From: Bacteroides bouchesdurhonensis
Lineage (GTDB): Bacteria > Bacteroidota > Bacteroidia > Bacteroidales > Bacteroidaceae
Length of the DNA stretch: 64,000 nt
Assembly: GCF_900155865.1 (NCBI RefSeq)
Contig: NZ_LT707006.1
Span: 2,272,577-2,336,576, forward strand
Direction of reading: 5' to 3'
A program made the translations under genes and the position numbers. The notes beneath the pieces are model-generated. The model was not told the DNA's origin and did no database searches. It saw only the letters and a list, made by a program, of their open reading frames with translations. Position 1 is the stretch's first letter; each line of letters opens with the position of its first letter. This document shows positions 63,433-64,000 of this stretch, in pieces.

Positions 63433-64000
63433 ATGGGAATGGATAACCATGTTGTTATTATGGCAGGCGGTATTGGTAGCCGTTTCTGGCCGATGAGCAC
63501 ACCAGAATGTCCAAAACAGTTTATAGACGTGATAGGGTGTGGAAGAACGTTGATTCAACTGACGGTAGATCGCTTTAGTGGTATCTGCCCACTAGAAAAT
63601 ATGTGGGTAGTGACATCTGAAAAATATATTGATATTATCCGAAAACAATTGCCTGAAATTCCAGAAAGTAATATTTTGGCAGAACCTTGTGCACGCAATA
63701 CTGCACCTTGCATTGCTTATGCTTGTTGGAAAATAAAGAAGAATCATCCGAATGCTAATATGGTGGTGACTCCTTCGGATGCACTGGTAATTGATACGTT
63801 TGAATTTCGTCGGGTAGTGGAGAAAGCACTTCGTTTTACAGATAAAAGCAGTGCTATTGTGACATTGGGGATTAAGCCGACTCGTGCTGAAACAGGTTAT
63901 GGATATATTGCCGCCGGAAATATGCTCCAGACTGATAAAGAGATATTTACTGTTGATGCATTCAAGGAAAAACCGGATAAAGGTACTGCTGAGGTTTATT
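63433..64000 (+). CDS. Mannose-1-phosphate guanylyltransferase (partial)
   Basis: The first 189 codons are visible; the gene runs off the window. It should make GDP-mannose from mannose-1-phosphate and GTP. The nucleotidyltransferase signature is at residues 9-24: IMAGGIGSRFWPMSTP, followed by ECPKQFIDVIG. Further family stretches are ILAEPCARNTAPCIAYACW, MVVTPSDALVID, and the sugar-binding GIKPTRAETGYGYI with FKEKPD. The start at 63433 places the signature directly at the N-terminus; an ATG two codons later is also possible. GDP-mannose could feed GDP-fucose and polysaccharide synthesis. Without the C-terminal end, fusion to an isomerase cannot be excluded. Confidence 0.9.
   Translation, partial: MGMDNHVVIMAGGIGSRFWPMSTPECPKQFIDVIGCGRTLIQLTVDRFSGICPLENMWVVTSEKYIDIIRKQLPEIPESNILAEPCARNTAPCIAYACWKIKKNHPNANMVVTPSDALVIDTFEFRRVVEKALRFTDKSSAIVTLGIKPTRAETGYGYIAAGNMLQTDKEIFTVDAFKEKPDKGTAEVY

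Overview
The window looks like chromosomal DNA of a gut Bacteroides species. This rests on AT-rich intergenic DNA, Bacteroidales-type promoters (TTTG, about 20 nt, TAnnTTTG), weak or absent Shine-Dalgarno sites, lipoproteins and porins typical of Bacteroidota, a type III glutamine synthetase, an LL-diaminopimelate aminotransferase, and a trp operon that starts with trpB. No rRNA, tRNA, CRISPR array, insertion sequence or prophage was seen.

Layout. (1) 1-9400, minus strand: a seven-gene unit read from one promoter: porin, imelysin-like lipoprotein, diheme DUF1111 lipoprotein, second porin, monoheme lipoprotein, RidA/chorismatase-like protein and a fused CcsBA cytochrome c assembly protein. It looks like a periplasmic cytochrome and metal-handling system that brings its own heme-attachment machinery. 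(2) 9.5-11.7 kb: a DoxD/DoxA fusion, a DUF2023 protein and a flavodoxin. (3) 11.8-13.9 kb: a LruC-type lipoprotein; a second one lies at 20.9-23.3 kb. (4) 14.2-16.9 kb: a stand-alone AICAR transformylase divergent from a hemerythrin/RIC-like protein and a LuxR-type regulator. (5) 16.9-17.5 kb: a gene-free stretch holding two oppositely oriented promoter-terminator units, probable small RNAs. (6) 17.5-20.6 kb: a small polysaccharide cluster with a response regulator. (7) 23.5-31.5 kb: ansA and the trpBEGDCFA operon, preceded by a leader peptide with three consecutive Trp codons and a terminator hairpin, an apparent attenuator. (8) 31.6-37.3 kb: a tiny membrane ORF, a GH8 glycoside hydrolase, a decayed ppx remnant next to ppk, and an HdeD-like membrane protein. 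(9) 37.4-62.6 kb: nitrogen assimilation and glutamine use: glnN, amtB, P-II, a TorF-type porin, dapL, dapF, then asnB, gltD, gltB, and divergently glmS, purF-like, carA, carB. (10) The right edge holds a partial mannose-1-phosphate guanylyltransferase gene after an 800-bp gene-free stretch with a 40-nt alternating purine-pyrimidine tract.

How the genes fit together. Ammonium enters through AmtB under P-II control, is fixed by GlnN and GltBD, and the glutamine is spent by neighbouring amidotransferases (AsnB, GlmS, PurF-like, CarA, and TrpG/TrpE further left). The most notable items are the trp attenuator, the cytochrome/imelysin operon, the two candidate small RNAs, and an inverted-repeat element embedded in frame in carA. 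Similarity calls come from recognised motifs only; no database search was possible.
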